Shown here piece by piece: positions 8,832 through 18,478 of a stretch of DNA of 64,000 bases (positions are counted from its first letter, which is position 1; each line of letters begins with the position of its first letter). The stretch is from Gimesia sp. GTDB taxonomy: Bacteria > Planctomycetota > Planctomycetia > Planctomycetales > Planctomycetaceae. The DNA lies in contig PAJV01000032.1 in assembly GCA_002706765.1 (NCBI GenBank), forward strand, positions 1-64,000, read 5' to 3'. Below the pieces are notes generated by a model that saw only the letters and a program-made list of their open reading frames with translations, had not been told where the DNA came from and ran no database searches. Made by a program: the position numbers and the translations under genes.

Positions 8832-10061
8832 ATGAACCGAATTCATCAAGTCAAAGATAAACTATGTGCAGGGATTATGAGCTTTTCTCTGCTGTTCATC
8901 GCGGGATGCGGAGGAAGCAGCGAACCAGTCAAGCCACAGTCACAACCGCCCCGCCAGGCAGCAGATTCTTCAAGTATGCGGGCACCGACGTTGAAACCGA
9001 CTGCAGTCAAACCTGCCCCGAAAAAAACGGCGAAGCAGACGCAGGCTCCTCTTGAGGGGAATCCGGATGATCAGTTCGAGGTCGTCGATTATGTACATAA
9101 CTTTGAGATTCAGCAGCCAGGTTCAGCAGGTCGAACTGAAAATGAGTTTATGGCGATGTTACCTGCAGGGCCGGGAGTGAATTCAACCAGCTTTACTGTC
9201 ATCAGATCTGGTACAGAGACGGAACCGAATCAACCGGATTCTGCTTTCAAGTTGCCGGAAGGATTTACGGTGATCAAAGAAGCCGGGTACTCACCACAAG
9301 GGCTTCCCAATCGAATTCGCTGTGATGGTGACTATAGTGAAATGGTGCTGGTGCCGGCCGGGGTTTCCCTGCAGGGAGTTGTCGTCGGAGACGCGAATGC
9401 CCAACCCCGGTTTTCTGTTTATCAGGATGCATTTTATATTGATGAGCATGAAGTAACGCTGGAGCAGTATCGTCGCTGGCGTTCGGAAATGATCGCCAAG
9501 AAAGGCAAAATTCCCGAGCCTGCGGTTAATGATTCGCAGGCTGCCAATTTTCCGGCAATGGGGGTTTCCTATACTGATGCACTCAATTATTCACGCACGA
9601 TGAACAAGCAGCTTCCACGCGAGACGCAGTGGGAAAAAGCAGCGCGGGGAGAGCAGGGGTTTCCCTACCCCTGGGGGAGTGGGAGGCCTCTGTGGCAGGT
9701 GACTCGTCAGCCCGGCCAAATCGATCCTGTAGCATCATTTCCCGGCGACCGTAGTCCGTATGGCGCATATGACATGGCGGGAAATGCCCGCGAATGGTGC
9801 GATGACTGGTATTCGAAAAATGCATATCAGGCAGCGCTGGCTCTGGCCGATGCAGGAGTCGTTCGTGACTGGCAGGGGCCTCGACGAGCTGTCGAACCTA
9901 GTATGCGTGTGGTGCGCGGGGGACAGAAATCATGGGAAGTCTGGAAACGGACGGGAGAAAACATGCGAACGCCACCCGCCGATGTGGGTTTTCGCTGTGT
10001 GCTGAATCTTAAATCGGCACCGACAGATACGGAAAAAACAAATACCGACAGTGCTTTTTGA
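8832..10061 (+). CDS. SUMF1/FGE-domain lipoprotein, probably not an oxidase
   Basis: A 409-residue lipoprotein. The signal peptide ends in a lipobox, IAGC, with Cys26 the likely lipidated residue. A Pro/Lys/Gln-rich spacer (about 30-75) leads to a formylglycine-generating-enzyme-type (SUMF1) domain at about 165-395. Family motifs are present: DEHEVTLEQYRRW, LPRETQWEKAARG, YPWG, YDMAGNAREWCDDWY, VRGG and GFRC. True FGE needs a Cys pair after the RGG motif; here that segment (RGGQKSWEVWKR) has none, so it is more likely a binding or scaffold relative. Monocistronic between intergenic regions. Confidence 0.8.
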   Translation: MNRIHQVKDKLCAGIMSFSLLFIAGCGGSSEPVKPQSQPPRQAADSSSMRAPTLKPTAVKPAPKKTAKQTQAPLEGNPDDQFEVVDYVHNFEIQQPGSAGRTENEFMAMLPAGPGVNSTSFTVIRSGTETEPNQPDSAFKLPEGFTVIKEAGYSPQGLPNRIRCDGDYSEMVLVPAGVSLQGVVVGDANAQPRFSVYQDAFYIDEHEVTLEQYRRWRSEMIAKKGKIPEPAVNDSQAANFPAMGVSYTDALNYSRTMNKQLPRETQWEKAARGEQGFPYPWGSGRPLWQVTRQPGQIDPVASFPGDRSPYGAYDMAGNAREWCDDWYSKNAYQAALALADAGVVRDWQGPRRAVEPSMRVVRGGQKSWEVWKRTGENMRTPPADVGFRCVLNLKSAPTDTEKTNTDSAF

Positions 10062-10243
10062 GTACTGGTACCTGTTGTTTTTTTGCATCATTCTTTGTGC
10101 AGATCTACCAGGACCGGCTGGAATCGGAATATCTCCCTCGAAAAAATCGCTGGATCTCCCCCAACAGCTTCAATAAAAGCGTTAAAGCGGGCTAGATCGC
10201 GAATTCAGGTCTTGTCAGAGGGGGGATTCAATGAGTATAACAG

Positions 10244-10266
10244 GGCTAATGATTAGCCTGGCTAAT
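10244..10266 (+). promoter_or_regulatory. Probable MarR operator: three alternating 7-bp half-sites
   Basis: The sequence reads GGCTAAT-G-ATTAGCC-T-GGCTAAT. Three copies of one 7-mer alternate in orientation with single-base spacers, so the middle copy forms a 15-bp palindrome with either neighbour. It ends 33 bases before the marR start codon at 10300. Position and symmetry fit autoregulation by the dimeric MarR protein encoded next, and control of the efflux genes behind it. Confidence 0.65.
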
Positions 10267-10299
10267 GAATCCGGATTCTCGATATACAAGGAGAAACTG

Positions 10300-10755
10300 A
10301 TGCTGCAATATGATTTTGAAGAAAGTGTGGGTTACTGGATCACCATGACCTCGCACTTCTATCAGGATGCATTGAATCAGGAGTTGCTGCCTTACGGGAT
10401 CACGTTTCGTCAGTTTCAGGTCATCGGCTGGCTGGTTTATGAAGGACCTCTCTCGCAGGTTGAACTGGCTGAGAGGATGATGATCGAGCCTCCCACACTG
10501 GTCCGCATTCTGGATCGCATGGAACGTGATCAATGGATCATGCGCGAGAATGATCCCCACGACCGCCGCCGCAAAGTGATCAATGTACTGCCGGAAGCAA
10601 AACCGGTCTGGTCAAAGATGGTGGCCTGTCTGAAACGACTCAGGAACAAGGCAACCGATGGCATGACTCCCGAACAGGTGCAGACATTAAAAGCGTTGCT
10701 GGCACAGGTCCAGGAAAACCTGGGCGCCAAAGTCCCCGAACTTGAAACTTCCTGA
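10300..10755 (+). CDS. MarR family transcriptional regulator
   Basis: A 151-residue winged-helix regulator. The DNA-binding core is recognisable: QVELAERMMIEPPTLVRILDRMER (given here only as landmark pieces QVELAERM and TLVRILDRME) and the wing NDPHDRRRKVI. Helices on both ends would form the dimer and ligand pocket. The start ATG at 10300 is chosen over ATG 10231 because AAGGAG at 10288-10293 lies 6 bases before it, and because the earlier start would place the operator-like repeat inside the coding region. It lies 78 bases before an RND adaptor and permease, so it probably controls that pump in response to a small aromatic or toxic ligand. Confidence 0.88.
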   Translation: MLQYDFEESVGYWITMTSHFYQDALNQELLPYGITFRQFQVIGWLVYEGPLSQVELAERMMIEPPTLVRILDRMERDQWIMRENDPHDRRRKVINVLPEAKPVWSKMVACLKRLRNKATDGMTPEQVQTLKALLAQVQENLGAKVPELETS

Positions 10756-10833
10756 ACCCCGGCAAAATATAAACCCCGACAAATAAATAATTGATGCAGA
10801 TTCAACAAATTTAATATGACGTTGAGGAATCAA

Positions 10834-12129
10834 ATGAGAATAGCAACCAGTCTTGCTGCTGTGATGTGTACGATGATCATGGCAGCACAACCGCTCCCGG
10901 CACAACAGGGAGCTGCAAAGGTAGATGTCGCAAAGATCGTCGAGCGTGAAGTCGCATCAGGCCAAACCTTCGTAGGCACAGTGATGCCGATCAAGCGCAG
11001 CGTGATTGGCAGTGCTGTGGGGGGGCGGGTTGCTGAATTCCCGGTCAATGAAGGTGACTTTGTTCGTGCCAGACAACCGTTGGCCCAGTTGCTGATCAAT
11101 ACCATTAACCTGGAAGTAGACTCCGAGAAAGCGACTCTGGATCTGCGCAAAGAGGAACTGAAAGAGCTGGAGAATGGAACACGACCCGACGAGATTAAAC
11201 GTGCGAAAGCATTGATGATGGCTGCAAAAGCAGACAGTGAATATCAGCAGAAACGTCTCAAACGCCTCGAATCGTTGTATGCCAGAAAAGCAGTCAACGA
11301 TGATGACATACAGGCGGTTGTATCCGAGTCGATTCGCTCTGAAGAGATGTATTCGGAAGCGGAAGCTGCCTATCAGCTGGCAGTGGAAGGTCCCCGAAAG
11401 GAACAGATCGCCCAGGCACGGGCCCGGGTGGCCGTACAACAGGCGCTGGTTGATAAACTCGAAAGTCAGGTCGTCAAACACACGATCATTTCACCCTTTG
11501 ATGGTTATGTCGTTGCCGAACATACCGAAGTCGGTCAGTGGGTGAATTCCGGAGAACTGGTAGCAGAAGTAATCGCTCTGGACTACGTCGATGTCGAGGT
11601 GCAGGTTCTGGAAAATCATGTACCCCATGTTCGACTGGGAATGGAAGTCCGGGTGGAAGTTCCCGCGATTCCCGATAAGGTATTTATGGGAGAAGTTGTA
11701 TTGATTGTCCCCCAGGCAGATGTGCGGGCACGAACTTTTCCCGTCAAGGTACGTATTAAGAATGAGATTTCCAAAGATGGTCCCCTGTTGAAGTCGGGTA
11801 TGCTTGCGCGAGCGGTTCTCCCCACGGGACCCAGGCAGAACGCGTTAATGGTGTCCAAGGATGCCCTCGTTCTGGGGGGGCAGACACCCATGATTTATGT
11901 GGTGGAACCGGGAAAAGAAAGCGACAAACTGGGCAAAGCCCGTGCGGTGCCCGTACAGGTTGGTGTGGCCGATGGCCGGTTGATTCAGGTAAAAGGGGAT
12001 CTGAAAGGCGGAGGATATGTTGTCATTCGAGGCAACGAACGCTTGCGCCCGGGACAGGATGTTGCGATTTCAAATGTCCTGTCACCTGATGCACTACCCA
12101 CAGCTAAAGCTATCAACACTGACGGTTAA
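10834..12129 (+). CDS. RND efflux periplasmic adaptor subunit (membrane fusion protein)
   Basis: A 431-residue adaptor of the HlyD/AcrA family that links an inner-membrane RND pump to an outer channel. It starts with a Sec signal (SLAAVMCTMIMAAQPLPAQ). A lipoyl/barrel-sandwich half (VGGRVAEFPVNEGDFV) is followed by a long coiled-coil hairpin at about 85-200, the second half (IISPFDGYV, with AEHTEVGQWV) and beta-barrel and membrane-proximal domains. Start ATG 10834 is preferred over ATG 10816 because GAGGA lies about 6 bases before it. The stop is 12 bases before the permease gene, so the two are co-translated. A TolC-like outer channel is not encoded here. Confidence 0.92.
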   Translation: MRIATSLAAVMCTMIMAAQPLPAQQGAAKVDVAKIVEREVASGQTFVGTVMPIKRSVIGSAVGGRVAEFPVNEGDFVRARQPLAQLLINTINLEVDSEKATLDLRKEELKELENGTRPDEIKRAKALMMAAKADSEYQQKRLKRLESLYARKAVNDDDIQAVVSESIRSEEMYSEAEAAYQLAVEGPRKEQIAQARARVAVQQALVDKLESQVVKHTIISPFDGYVVAEHTEVGQWVNSGELVAEVIALDYVDVEVQVLENHVPHVRLGMEVRVEVPAIPDKVFMGEVVLIVPQADVRARTFPVKVRIKNEISKDGPLLKSGMLARAVLPTGPRQNALMVSKDALVLGGQTPMIYVVEPGKESDKLGKARAVPVQVGVADGRLIQVKGDLKGGGYVVIRGNERLRPGQDVAISNVLSPDALPTAKAINTDG

Positions 12130-12141
12130 AGAGGAACAGCA

Positions 12142-15100
12142 ATGAATCTGATTAATGCCATTGTACATAATCCTGTCAAGGTGACAGTCGGCGTATTGAT
12201 GACTGTGTTGTTCGGTCTGGTTGCCTTGACGCGCATGCCGATGCAACTGACACCTGAGGTGCAACGTCCCACGATTACAGTGGAAACTCGCTGGCCTGGC
12301 GCCAGCCCGCAGGAAGTGGAGCGCGAAATTGTTCTGGAGCAGGAAGAACAGTTAAAGAGCGTGGAAGGCATTACCAAACTGAGTTCTGAAAGTGCGGATT
12401 CCAAAGGGACGATCACACTGGAGTTCCTGGTTGGTACTAATATGGATGAAGCGCTGCTGAAAGTGAATTCCCGCCTGCAGCAGGTGCCCGAGTATCCGGA
12501 AGACGCTGATCAACCGATTATCAGTACGGCGAATGCCGCGGACCGACCGATTGCCTGGTTTATTCTCAGCAGTCGTCTCCCTTCCGATGAAAAAATCGCT
12601 GCTTTCCAGAAGGCACACCCGGAAGTCAAAGAGCAGTTGGAAATCGTACGAAATACCCCCAATCCGGGGCTGGCGATGCTGCGATTGCGCCTGCTGGCAG
12701 AAGAATATCCCGAAGTTCGTGGAGGCATTCTGCCTGAAAAAGATATCGAAGTCACCAAATTACGGCGTTTTGCGGAAGATGAAATTGAAGCGCGTTTCGA
12801 GCGGGTCTCAGGCGTTTCACAGTCAAACGTGCTGGGGGGGCTGGAAGATGAACTACAGGTGGTCGTGGACTCCGAACAACTGGCGGCCCGGCAGTTAACG
12901 ATTAGCGATGTTCGCAACGTGCTCCGTGGTCAGAATGCAGATACATCGGCTGGCGATTTCTGGGAAGGAAAACGCCGCTGGGTCGTGAGAACGCTGGGAC
13001 AGTTCCGAAATAAAGAAGAAGTGGAAAATCAGTTACTGGCAGTCAGTGATGGTGCGCCGGTCTATGTGAGAGATGTGGCGGAAGTACGCCTGGGATACAA
13101 AAAGCCGGACGGCCTGGTCAGACGATTTGGTGAATCGAGTATCGCCGTGAACTGTGTCCGTGAAACCGGTGCCAATGTGCTGGACATCATGGATGGTTTG
13201 AGAGAAGCAGTCAAAGACATCGACGAAAATATTCTCAAACCACGGGGCCTGCAACTGGTTCAGGTTTACGACGAAACCGATTATATTTATTCCTCAGTTG
13301 ACCTGGTGCAGAATAATATTTTCATCGGCGGAGCATTGACGATGATCGTATTGATGTCGTTTCTACACCTGGGAATTCGTACTCTGATCGTTGTGCCGTT
13401 CATTATAATTACAGCCGTCGCGGCAACTTTTATTTCCCCCTGGTTTTTTGCTGTCAGCCTGGCGCTGATCATTGGAGCCGGATTCTGGTTTGCCCGTGGT
13501 GCGCTGGTGGTCGGGTTGGCGATTCCAACCAGTATCATTGGTACCTTTCTGATCCTCGGGGCGCTGGGACGCTCCCTCAACGTCATCAGCCTGGCCGGTC
13601 TGGCCTTTGCTGTCGGGATGCTCGTCGATAACGCTGTCGTCGTGCTGGAGAATATTTTCCGACGCTATTCACTGGGAGAATCTCCTTTCCAGGCAGCGAT
13701 CAAAGGGACACAAGAGGTCTGGGGCGCCGTACTGGCATCGACATTGACTACGATTGCCGTATTTCTGCCAGTGGTATTCATTGAAGAAGAAGCAGGACAG
13801 TTGTTCCAGGACATCGCGTTGGCGATCAGCGCTGCCGTCGGTCTGTCTCTGATCGTGTCGATGACATTGATTTCAACCGCATCAGCGCGACTGCTGCATA
13901 AACGAGATGACCAGGGCCTGGAGGATGTTCAGCGTTCGACTCATCCCGAAGATGATCTTGATCAGGCAGAGAAAAAGAGCGCCCTGCATCGGGCTATTAT
14001 CGGGCCGATTGAATCGGGCGGGGCTTTCTTTGTGAAATCAATTGTTGGCATGAATGCCTGGATCCAGCGGGGAACAATCAGACGACTGGCAGTGACGTGC
14101 ATCCTGGTGGGAGCTGCTGTTGGCATCAGCTGGCAGTTATGGCCTAAGGTGGAATATCTGCCTACCGGTAACCGGAATCTGATTTTCTGTATATTGATTC
14201 CGCCTCCGGGCTACAACCTGAACCAGTTGATGGAACTGGGGGAGACCGTTGAGTCAGATTTGCGACCTTATTGGGATATTGATCCGGAAAGTGAAGAAGC
14301 AAAGAAACTGAATTATCCGGTCATTGGCGACTTTTTCTTTGTGGCACGGGGACGCCAGGTATTTATGGGTATCCGGGCCTTTGATTCCCAGCGTGTGGCA
14401 GAGTTGATTCCCCTGGTACAGCAGGCGGGATCAAAACTGCCGGGAACATTTACCGTCGCGAAACAGTCCAGTCTGTTCGAACAGGGACTGACGGGAGGAC
14501 GGACAATTGAGGTTGAAATTATTGGTCCCGATCTTGAGAAACTGGTTGCCATGGGCGGGCAGATACTGGTCAAGTCCAAGCAGATGATTCCCAATGCGCA
14601 GGTGCGTCCTATTCCCAGTCTGGACCTTTCCAGTCCGGAAGTGCATATCGAACCGAAACTGATGCAGGCTGCTGAAAATAGAGTCAGTAGTGCCGATCTC
14701 GGTTACACGGCCAACGCGCTGATTGATGGCGCTTTTGCCGGCGATTACTACCTGGGAGGAGACAAAATTGATTTGACGATCATCGGTCAGTCGCGCCATA
14801 TTCAGAATACTCAGGATGTCGCAGCCCTCTCAGTGGCGACTCCGGATGGCAGACTGGTTTCATTGGGAGCCTTGGCGAATGTGAAAATCACAAGCGGTCC
14901 CGAACAGGTGAATCACCGCGAACGGCAACGCGCGATTACGATTGAAGTTTCGCCTCCTGAAGAGATGGCACTGGAAGATGCCATGGATCAGATTCAGTCA
15001 GAAATCGTTCAGCCGATGCGCGAAAACGGACAACTGGCGGGTGGCTATCGTATCAATCTGTCCGGTACAGCCGATAAGCTGCGCGATACCTGGGCGGCAC

Positions 15101-15699
15101 TGCAATTCAACGTGCTGCTTGCATTGATGATTACCTACCTGTTGATGGCAGCATTATTTGAATCGTGGCTGTACCCGCTGGTCATTATTTTCAGCGTGCC
15201 CCTGGGAGCCGTCGGTGGAATTCTGGGGCTCAGTGTTCTGAATCTGTTCATGCTGCAGACACTGGATGTACTCACCATGCTGGGGTTTGTAATCCTGATC
15301 GGGACTGTGGTGAATAACCCGATTCTGATAATTCACCAGTCTTTGAATCATATCAACGAAGATGGTATGACTCCCCGGGAAGCGATCCTGGAAAGTATCC
15401 GGACTCGTATTCGCCCGATCTTTATGACCACAACCACAACGGTCCTGGGGCTGTTACCACTGGTATTGTTCCCCGGTTCCGGAAGTGAACTTTATCGCGG
15501 ACTGGGAAGTGTGGTGCTGGGGGGATTAATTGTCTCCACTCTGTTTACACTGATTCTGGTTCCGACTTTGTTCAGTCTGACGATGGATGCCAAAGAGTGG
15601 GGGCTGAATCTGTTACGACCAGTCGCATTGAAACGGCCTCAGCCATCTGCTGCTCCGCGTGAGGTTGAGATTGATTCCAAGGAAAATGTTACAGTGTAA
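12142..15699 (+). CDS. RND efflux permease (AcrB-like), enlarged
   Basis: A 1185-residue inner-membrane proton-driven exporter of the RND superfamily, about 140 residues longer than AcrB. Conserved parts are the N-terminal helix, porter segment WPGASPQEVEREI, TM4 motif GMLVDNAVVVLENI with Asp496, and the C-terminal repeat with GTVVNNPILII and the GLLPL helix. Two insertions stand out. One, at about 148-205, is a helical segment in the porter domain. The other, at about 414-453, is about 40 hydrophobic residues between TM2 and TM3. TM4 has Asp-Asn rather than the Asp-Asp of AcrB, and the TM10 Lys position appears to be Asn. AGAGGA precedes the start. Paired with the adaptor and marR; substrate unknown. 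Confidence 0.92.
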   Translation: MNLINAIVHNPVKVTVGVLMTVLFGLVALTRMPMQLTPEVQRPTITVETRWPGASPQEVEREIVLEQEEQLKSVEGITKLSSESADSKGTITLEFLVGTNMDEALLKVNSRLQQVPEYPEDADQPIISTANAADRPIAWFILSSRLPSDEKIAAFQKAHPEVKEQLEIVRNTPNPGLAMLRLRLLAEEYPEVRGGILPEKDIEVTKLRRFAEDEIEARFERVSGVSQSNVLGGLEDELQVVVDSEQLAARQLTISDVRNVLRGQNADTSAGDFWEGKRRWVVRTLGQFRNKEEVENQLLAVSDGAPVYVRDVAEVRLGYKKPDGLVRRFGESSIAVNCVRETGANVLDIMDGLREAVKDIDENILKPRGLQLVQVYDETDYIYSSVDLVQNNIFIGGALTMIVLMSFLHLGIRTLIVVPFIIITAVAATFISPWFFAVSLALIIGAGFWFARGALVVGLAIPTSIIGTFLILGALGRSLNVISLAGLAFAVGMLVDNAVVVLENIFRRYSLGESPFQAAIKGTQEVWGAVLASTLTTIAVFLPVVFIEEEAGQLFQDIALAISAAVGLSLIVSMTLISTASARLLHKRDDQGLEDVQRSTHPEDDLDQAEKKSALHRAIIGPIESGGAFFVKSIVGMNAWIQRGTIRRLAVTCILVGAAVGISWQLWPKVEYLPTGNRNLIFCILIPPPGYNLNQLMELGETVESDLRPYWDIDPESEEAKKLNYPVIGDFFFVARGRQVFMGIRAFDSQRVAELIPLVQQAGSKLPGTFTVAKQSSLFEQGLTGGRTIEVEIIGPDLEKLVAMGGQILVKSKQMIPNAQVRPIPSLDLSSPEVHIEPKLMQAAENRVSSADLGYTANALIDGAFAGDYYLGGDKIDLTIIGQSRHIQNTQDVAALSVATPDGRLVSLGALANVKITSGPEQVNHRERQRAITIEVSPPEEMALEDAMDQIQSEIVQPMRENGQLAGGYRINLSGTADKLRDTWAALQFNVLLALMITYLLMAALFESWLYPLVIIFSVPLGAVGGILGLSVLNLFMLQTLDVLTMLGFVILIGTVVNNPILIIHQSLNHINEDGMTPREAILESIRTRIRPIFMTTTTTVLGLLPLVLFPGSGSELYRGLGSVVLGGLIVSTLFTLILVPTLFSLTMDAKEWGLNLLRPVALKRPQPSAAPREVEIDSKENVTV

Positions 15700-16035
15700 A
15701 GTACGCTTTCCTGATAAAGCCCGGCCTGTGCCCACTGGAATTGAGATGGTCAGCCAGAGGGGGAGGTGAGCAGCCCGAATCATTCGCTGGAACCACTGAA
15801 AGTACAGTTGCCGGCGACGGTGCTCAGGCTCGGAATCAACGTTGACTGTTTTCAGGACAGGAGAGAGCACAATTGAGCTGGAACTTGAAGTCAACTGGCC
15901 TGTTGATTCAAGCAGTGTTCGTGGATATCGTCATTGAGCAGGAAATCCCGGTGATCGAATGACTGACGACACTGGTTTGCAGGCGGAGCTTCAAATGAGT
16001 TGACAGCAGGGGGATCAGTGGAAGTTCGATTCAGA
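15700..16035. other. Intergenic region with nothing recognised
   Basis: About 336 bases between the convergent ends of the permease gene and the conserved unknown gene. I find no ORF with a plausible start, no strong terminator and no repeat. Confidence 0.4.
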
Positions 16036-16722
16036 TTAGTCGAAATCGATCCCCAGTCGGTATTTCAACTGTTCCAGTTCTTCGATGGACTCATCGCTGG
16101 AAGAGTGCACATGCTCTGCTTCTGTGATGAATTTCAGATCATTGATGTGCGGGATGCCATATTCTTCGAGCGTCTGTTCGAACTGTTCAATTCCCTGGCC
16201 ATACATGATGAGCAGCTTGTGCTCGTCGAATTGAACTTCCAGTGGAATCTGCGGGTTCAAAACCGCAATCCCCGCGCAGCCATCATTCAGGAGCAGGTCT
16301 TCGTAATCGTAGAGTGTACTTTTCAGAACAGGCAGATCCATGTGTTCGCGATACAGATCCTGATGCTGGTGATTGGACCCGTCGTGACTGGTTTCCAGAA
16401 CAACATCGACTTCATATCCCAGTGGATCGAGCAGATCGATAAAGAGGTCAAACAGGATTTCCCGGGAAGCGGAAGCCATCAAAACAGGAATTTTAATCCC
16501 GGTTTCTTTGTCTGTGTATACGTCGTGACGATAACCAGCCTGCGGTACGACTTCGAGATCGTATGACGGACGGATGGCGTCAGTCAGCATGAAATCGCCG
16601 TATTTGGCAATTCTCAAATGTGTTTCCAGCTGGTCTTCTGAGAGACTTTCGAAACTGCTGCGCGCTTTGCCCGCGGCATTATCCCGATAAGTTGTCTTCA
16701 AGAATCGTTTCAAGAATCCCAT
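16036..16722 (-). CDS. Conserved protein of unknown function
   Basis: A 228-residue acidic soluble protein without a signal peptide or membrane helix. I do not recognise its family. The N-terminus is basic (MGFLKRFLKTTYRD), then a mixed alpha/beta region with LMASASREILFDLFIDLLDPLGYEVDVVLE (landmarks SREILFDL and GYEVDVVLE), and a C-terminal Asp/Glu/Ser stretch. It encodes DHQH-like acidic and His residues (SNHQHQDLY) of uncertain meaning. It stands alone, with a large non-coding region upstream. The reading frame is well supported by length and by protein-like composition. Confidence 0.6.
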   Translation of the reverse strand: MGFLKRFLKTTYRDNAAGKARSSFESLSEDQLETHLRIAKYGDFMLTDAIRPSYDLEVVPQAGYRHDVYTDKETGIKIPVLMASASREILFDLFIDLLDPLGYEVDVVLETSHDGSNHQHQDLYREHMDLPVLKSTLYDYEDLLLNDGCAGIAVLNPQIPLEVQFDEHKLLIMYGQGIEQFEQTLEEYGIPHINDLKFITEAEHVHSSSDESIEELEQLKYRLGIDFD

Positions 16723-17341
16723 AGTTCAATCTTTCCCCCTCACGACAGGCAACAATCATGTTGCCAACCGGGCTAGAACCGCCCAAGTATTGCTTAGTGT
16801 TTGATTTGTTGTATTGACTGGTCAGTAAGTTCACTGCTGCTGGCCCGAAACGAACTGCAATCAAAAAAACTTTAGCACGCAAAAGCAGGTGCGGTCTGAT
16901 GTACTCAGGATGTTGTCTGCTTTTTTGCTGAGTTCGGGGCAGAGAAGCCGGAAGGAGGAGATACGGAGTGTGTTCCAGACAGTTAAAATGTCCGGTTATG
17001 CTGATCACGTAAATTGCCGGATCAATTTTGGGGGATGAAAACGCGCAGAACTGATGCATTTCATGTGACCGTTACGATTGATCGCGATCAGAAAAAAACT
17101 AGAGAGGCTATGTGTATAGTTGACGCATAAGTGCTTGTTTAATAGAGGGTTAAGAGGATTTGTCTGTCTGCTTTTCCAGTGAAGATTTCCTGCTGGGTCA
17201 GCCACCAGATTCAAGCGAGAAACACATTGCAGTAAACCGGGAACCTTACTAGAATCCGGCCCCCTCTCCTGTTCTGAAAATGTGAACTCCACAACAATTC
17301 CCTGAATCCTACAACTGAGTTGTCCAGCCACGGATGGTTTA
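16723..17341. other. Long intergenic region between divergent genes
   Basis: About 620 bases. Short ORFs on the minus strand have no start signal and no protein-like composition. A perfect 12-bp palindrome, TGATCGCGATCA, lies at 17079-17090 and might bind a regulator. No clear promoter boxes with good spacing are seen. Confidence 0.35.
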
Positions 17342-18457
17342 ATGGGTTGTTCTAACCTCTTTATTCAATCTAAAAATATTCTGCAGATCCTGTTGATACA
17401 TTTAGTGTGTCTGTGGGGGCTTACGGGCAGTGTGTATTCAGCCGAAGCTTACGAGATGGAAACGCTTTACCTGAAAAGCGGTGAATTTTTCTCCGGGGAA
17501 AGCATTGGATTTGAGAATGGAAACATCCTGTTTCGTCTGTCAGATGGACAGGTACAGTCCATTCTGCTGGAGAACGTAGATCGACTGGAATATAAAGGGA
17601 CCGATACTCAGGTTGAAGAAGGGGATCAACTTCTGGTCAGTAACGATAATGCAGAATTACCTCCATTACCCTCGATGATCAATCAGCTTCCTGTACCGCA
17701 GCCCCTGGGAGTGGCCCCTGATCTGGATGAGGGGGTAGATGAAGAATCAGCTTTTAGTCCAATTACTGAATACTCGGATCAGTGCTGGGAGTATGTAGAA
17801 ATCTGGACAAAACGGTTCGAACTGGGGGGAACTTATCTGGCGGGGAATACCGATCGTAGTTATGTCACCACTGGACTGAATCTCGAAAAATCTGATAATG
17901 ATAACCTGTTCGATTTTGAGATCGGTGGTCGCTGGGGACAAGCCAACGGGATTCGTGATGCGAATCGCTGGTATGGTAATGCCACTTTAGATATTGCCCG
18001 CACCACTAACTGGATCGTCTTCGTCACGAACAAGAATACTTATGACGAATTCGAAAATCTGGACTGGCGCGGCACGCTTTCTACTGGTCTGGGATATCGG
18101 TTTATCAATGAAGATGACAGGCGACTGATAATTCGTCTTGGTCCCGGTGGAACGCGCGAAATTTATAACAGCCCCACCCTCAAGCGAACCACGTTCGATA
18201 TATTTGCTGAGCTAGAGCTTATTTGGCCGATTTCCGATCATATCAAACTGGAACATAAACAGACCTGGACTCCCAGTGTGGATATCGTACAGATTTTGCG
18301 TGTGACCACCGAAACCGGCCTGCTGTTCAAGCTGGATAATGAGGATCGTTGGAATCTGCGGATGGGACTGTTGCAGATTTATAACTCGTTTCCCAACGCA
18401 GGCCGAAAGAAAAGCGACTATACAGGCAGCGTTTCTCTGGTTTATACACGCAAATGA
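17342..18457 (+). CDS. DUF481 outer-membrane beta-barrel protein (YdiY-like)
   Basis: A 371-residue exported protein. The N-terminal hydrophobic segment (ILLIHLVCLWGLTG) with SVYSAEA downstream is a signal peptide. Residues about 38-80 form a small beta domain of the kind seen at the start of many planctomycete exported proteins (LYLKSGEFFSGESIGF). From about 155 to the end the alternating aromatic/polar beta-strands and GNTDRSYVTTGLNLEK match DUF481, the family of the salt-induced YdiY barrel. It ends in strand-like YTRK. Presumably inserted in the outer membrane; its substrate is unknown. Convergent with the M28 peptidase, 21 bases apart. Confidence 0.8.
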   Translation: MGCSNLFIQSKNILQILLIHLVCLWGLTGSVYSAEAYEMETLYLKSGEFFSGESIGFENGNILFRLSDGQVQSILLENVDRLEYKGTDTQVEEGDQLLVSNDNAELPPLPSMINQLPVPQPLGVAPDLDEGVDEESAFSPITEYSDQCWEYVEIWTKRFELGGTYLAGNTDRSYVTTGLNLEKSDNDNLFDFEIGGRWGQANGIRDANRWYGNATLDIARTTNWIVFVTNKNTYDEFENLDWRGTLSTGLGYRFINEDDRRLIIRLGPGGTREIYNSPTLKRTTFDIFAELELIWPISDHIKLEHKQTWTPSVDIVQILRVTTETGLLFKLDNEDRWNLRMGLLQIYNSFPNAGRKKSDYTGSVSLVYTRK

Positions 18458-18478
18458 TCAGAACGAACTGGGTTGAAA

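Noticed and set aside
10016-10090. Hairpin with a nearby T-run after the SUMF1-domain gene
   Set aside because: The stem is only 6 bp with a wobble pair and the T-run is about 10 bases too far away.
16000-16566. Plus-strand ORF (188 codons)
   Set aside because: It is antisense to the conserved unknown gene at 16036-16722, whose minus-strand frame has better protein-like composition and a proper start.
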